A stretch of 64,000 bases of DNA from Macrothele yani (taxonomy: Eukaryota; Arthropoda; Arachnida; Araneae; Macrothelidae). The translations under genes were made by a program, and so were the position numbers. The notes beneath the pieces are model-generated. The model was not told where the DNA came from. It did not search any database and saw only the letters and a program-made list of their open reading frames with translations. Below, piece after piece: positions 62,801 through 64,000 of the stretch; position 1 is the stretch's first letter; each line of letters opens with the position of its first letter. Location of the stretch: positions 16,431,001-16,495,000 of the forward strand of contig CM077011.1 in assembly GCA_039090855.1 (NCBI GenBank), written 5' to 3'.

Positions 62801-63914
62801 TTACCAAAGACGTGCTAAAAATGTTATAAGGAATAGCATCCCATTAGGATTTGAAAAACAGAAATTTAATTTTCTGAATTGATGGACAAATTTCAATGCT
62901 GAAAATTGGAAGTGCTGAAAAGTTTCCACACATCTTAAATTCTACATTTTTATATTTTATCTGTAAATTTTCTAAAATACTACAATTTATATATTTTATC
63001 TGTCGACATTCTCTGAGCTTTTTCGAAAGAACGATTTTGACAGACAAACGTTTCGTAAGACGTCGTACGTGATGTGTACAATATTCCATCAAAAATCGTA
63101 TGAATAATTCCACCTTGTCCCGTGTATTTCATTTCTCCTTTCACCTCCTTCATAAACCAGTATTCCTGCAGCGAAGAAGGTATGCCAGGTATTTCCTATT
63201 CAAAGGAATTCGTTAAAAAAAATTTTATGTCTCGAAATTTAGAAATAAAAAGAAAGCAAAGAAGGAAAAAAGAAGGAAGAAATGTGATAGAAATGTTGAA
63301 TTTCACATCTGTATTAGAAATCGAAATTCATTTCTGCTTTTTTCCCGTGCCTTCGATTTTCTTGCTTTTCGCACGCATCTGTTTCTTACACGAAACACGA
63401 ATGGTAGGTAGGGGGTAGGGTATGGAAAATCATCATGGATTTATGGATTTTTCTACGGAAGTGAAATCTCATGTTTACTGCGCTTGTCCTTCATCGCTAC
63501 CATTAATCTCAACTCCCTACTTGTCAAAATCCGCCACGAAATGAATTGAATTCCCCCATTGTTCTGATTTGTTGAAGGAGAGGACTGGAGCGGTCTTTTT
63601 CAACAAGGAACCCGTTTTATCTTTCAAAGCTAGACTTTCTGGGGGTTTCGTTAGCGTTTTGCATCTACATGAAGCCTTGTTTCCAAAAGGGAGGCGGGGG
63701 GGATAGCGAACAGAGTTTTTCTCTGGAAAAATCTCTAGGTATTCTTCTTTCCCATTTCTGTGTTCTGTTTGATTTGTACGTAAAAACTGTCTGCAATGTA
63801 TAAATTTCAGCTAAATTTATTTGACTTCTTGCCGTTCTTTTCCGCTCATGTGTATGCACATGCGCAATAAAACTGTTTTGCGAATTTTAGACGATTTCTT
63901 GTTTACCAAATTTG
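62801..63914. other. no gene recognised
   Basis: AT-rich sequence with purine-rich patches (63245-63300). Short open frames on both strands have no recognisable domain. Confidence 0.5.
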
Positions 63915-63993
63915 CCGGTGGCAGGAATCAAACCTACATCCTTCTGCTCAGCAGCCGAATGTTTTCCCAGTTAAACTAAGCCGCCAATGGCCT
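63915..63993 (-). mobile_element. tRNA-like SINE segment, minus strand
   Basis: The minus strand reads GGCGGCTTAGTTTAACTGGG (A-box side), AGCAGAAGGATGTA and GGTTTGATTCCTGCCACCGG (B box GGTTTGATTCC, 3' half). It resembles the SINE F head in layout. It lies at the window edge, so whether it is a SINE or a decayed tRNA cannot be settled. Confidence 0.5.
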
Positions 63994-64000
63994 ATCACTG

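Noticed and set aside
1..64000. Bacterial operon or phage features
   Set aside because: There are no dense ORFs, no ribosome-binding sites before frames, and the content is eukaryotic SINEs, LINEs and Tc1/mariner elements.

Overview
This is a eukaryotic, almost certainly arthropod, genome window made nearly entirely of transposable elements and tandem repeats. The evidence is AT-rich intergenic DNA, many tRNA-derived SINEs with A/B boxes, Tc1 and mariner transposons with TA target sites, a RAG1/Transib-type transposon, an RTE-type LINE, a Helitron end and long satellite-like arrays. I found no convincing host protein-coding gene and no rRNA. The species cannot be named from the sequence.

Layout. 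1-8640: tRNA-SINE copies (families called F, A and B here), a 67-bp minisatellite, and a complete but decayed Tc1-like element (2893-4119). 8926-12640: a second Tc1-like family (8926-10106), a 56-bp minisatellite broken by a third Tc1-like element, and SINE D pieces. 13370-16910: a SINE C nested in a SINE A, a DUF4817-type transposase remnant and a SINE E. 17007-22423: a TIR element carrying an exon like SWIM/YqaJ-associated proteins, a LINE fragment split by a hAT-like element, and a DUF4817-type transposon split by a mariner. 23285-31410: a satellite-bearing TIR element split by a 1.3-kb mariner, 145-bp tandem arrays, and a Tc1-like element split by a SINE D dimer.

34441-41797 is the best part. 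A Tc1-like transposase gene is interrupted by a Transib element with RSS-like ends (34608-40730). That element is itself interrupted by a full-length RTE LINE with an open 986-codon frame and a perfect 12-bp target duplication (36806-39998). A SINE C abuts the Tc1 3' side. The order of insertion is therefore readable: Tc1, then Transib, then RTE.

41797-64000: two dispersed copies of a three-monomer higher-order array (41797-43025 and about 60660-62800), more mariner and Tc1 remnants, a second copy of the first Tc1 family (48738-50007), a foldback structure (51206-51482), a long stretch with no recognisable gene (51483-56519), a Helitron 3' end (to 58343) and an inverted copy of the 145-bp array.

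The only apparently intact protein gene is the RTE endonuclease/reverse transcriptase. It could supply retrotransposition functions in trans to itself, and perhaps to SINEs if their tails match. All DNA-transposon genes seen carry stops, frameshifts, deletions or lost catalytic residues.
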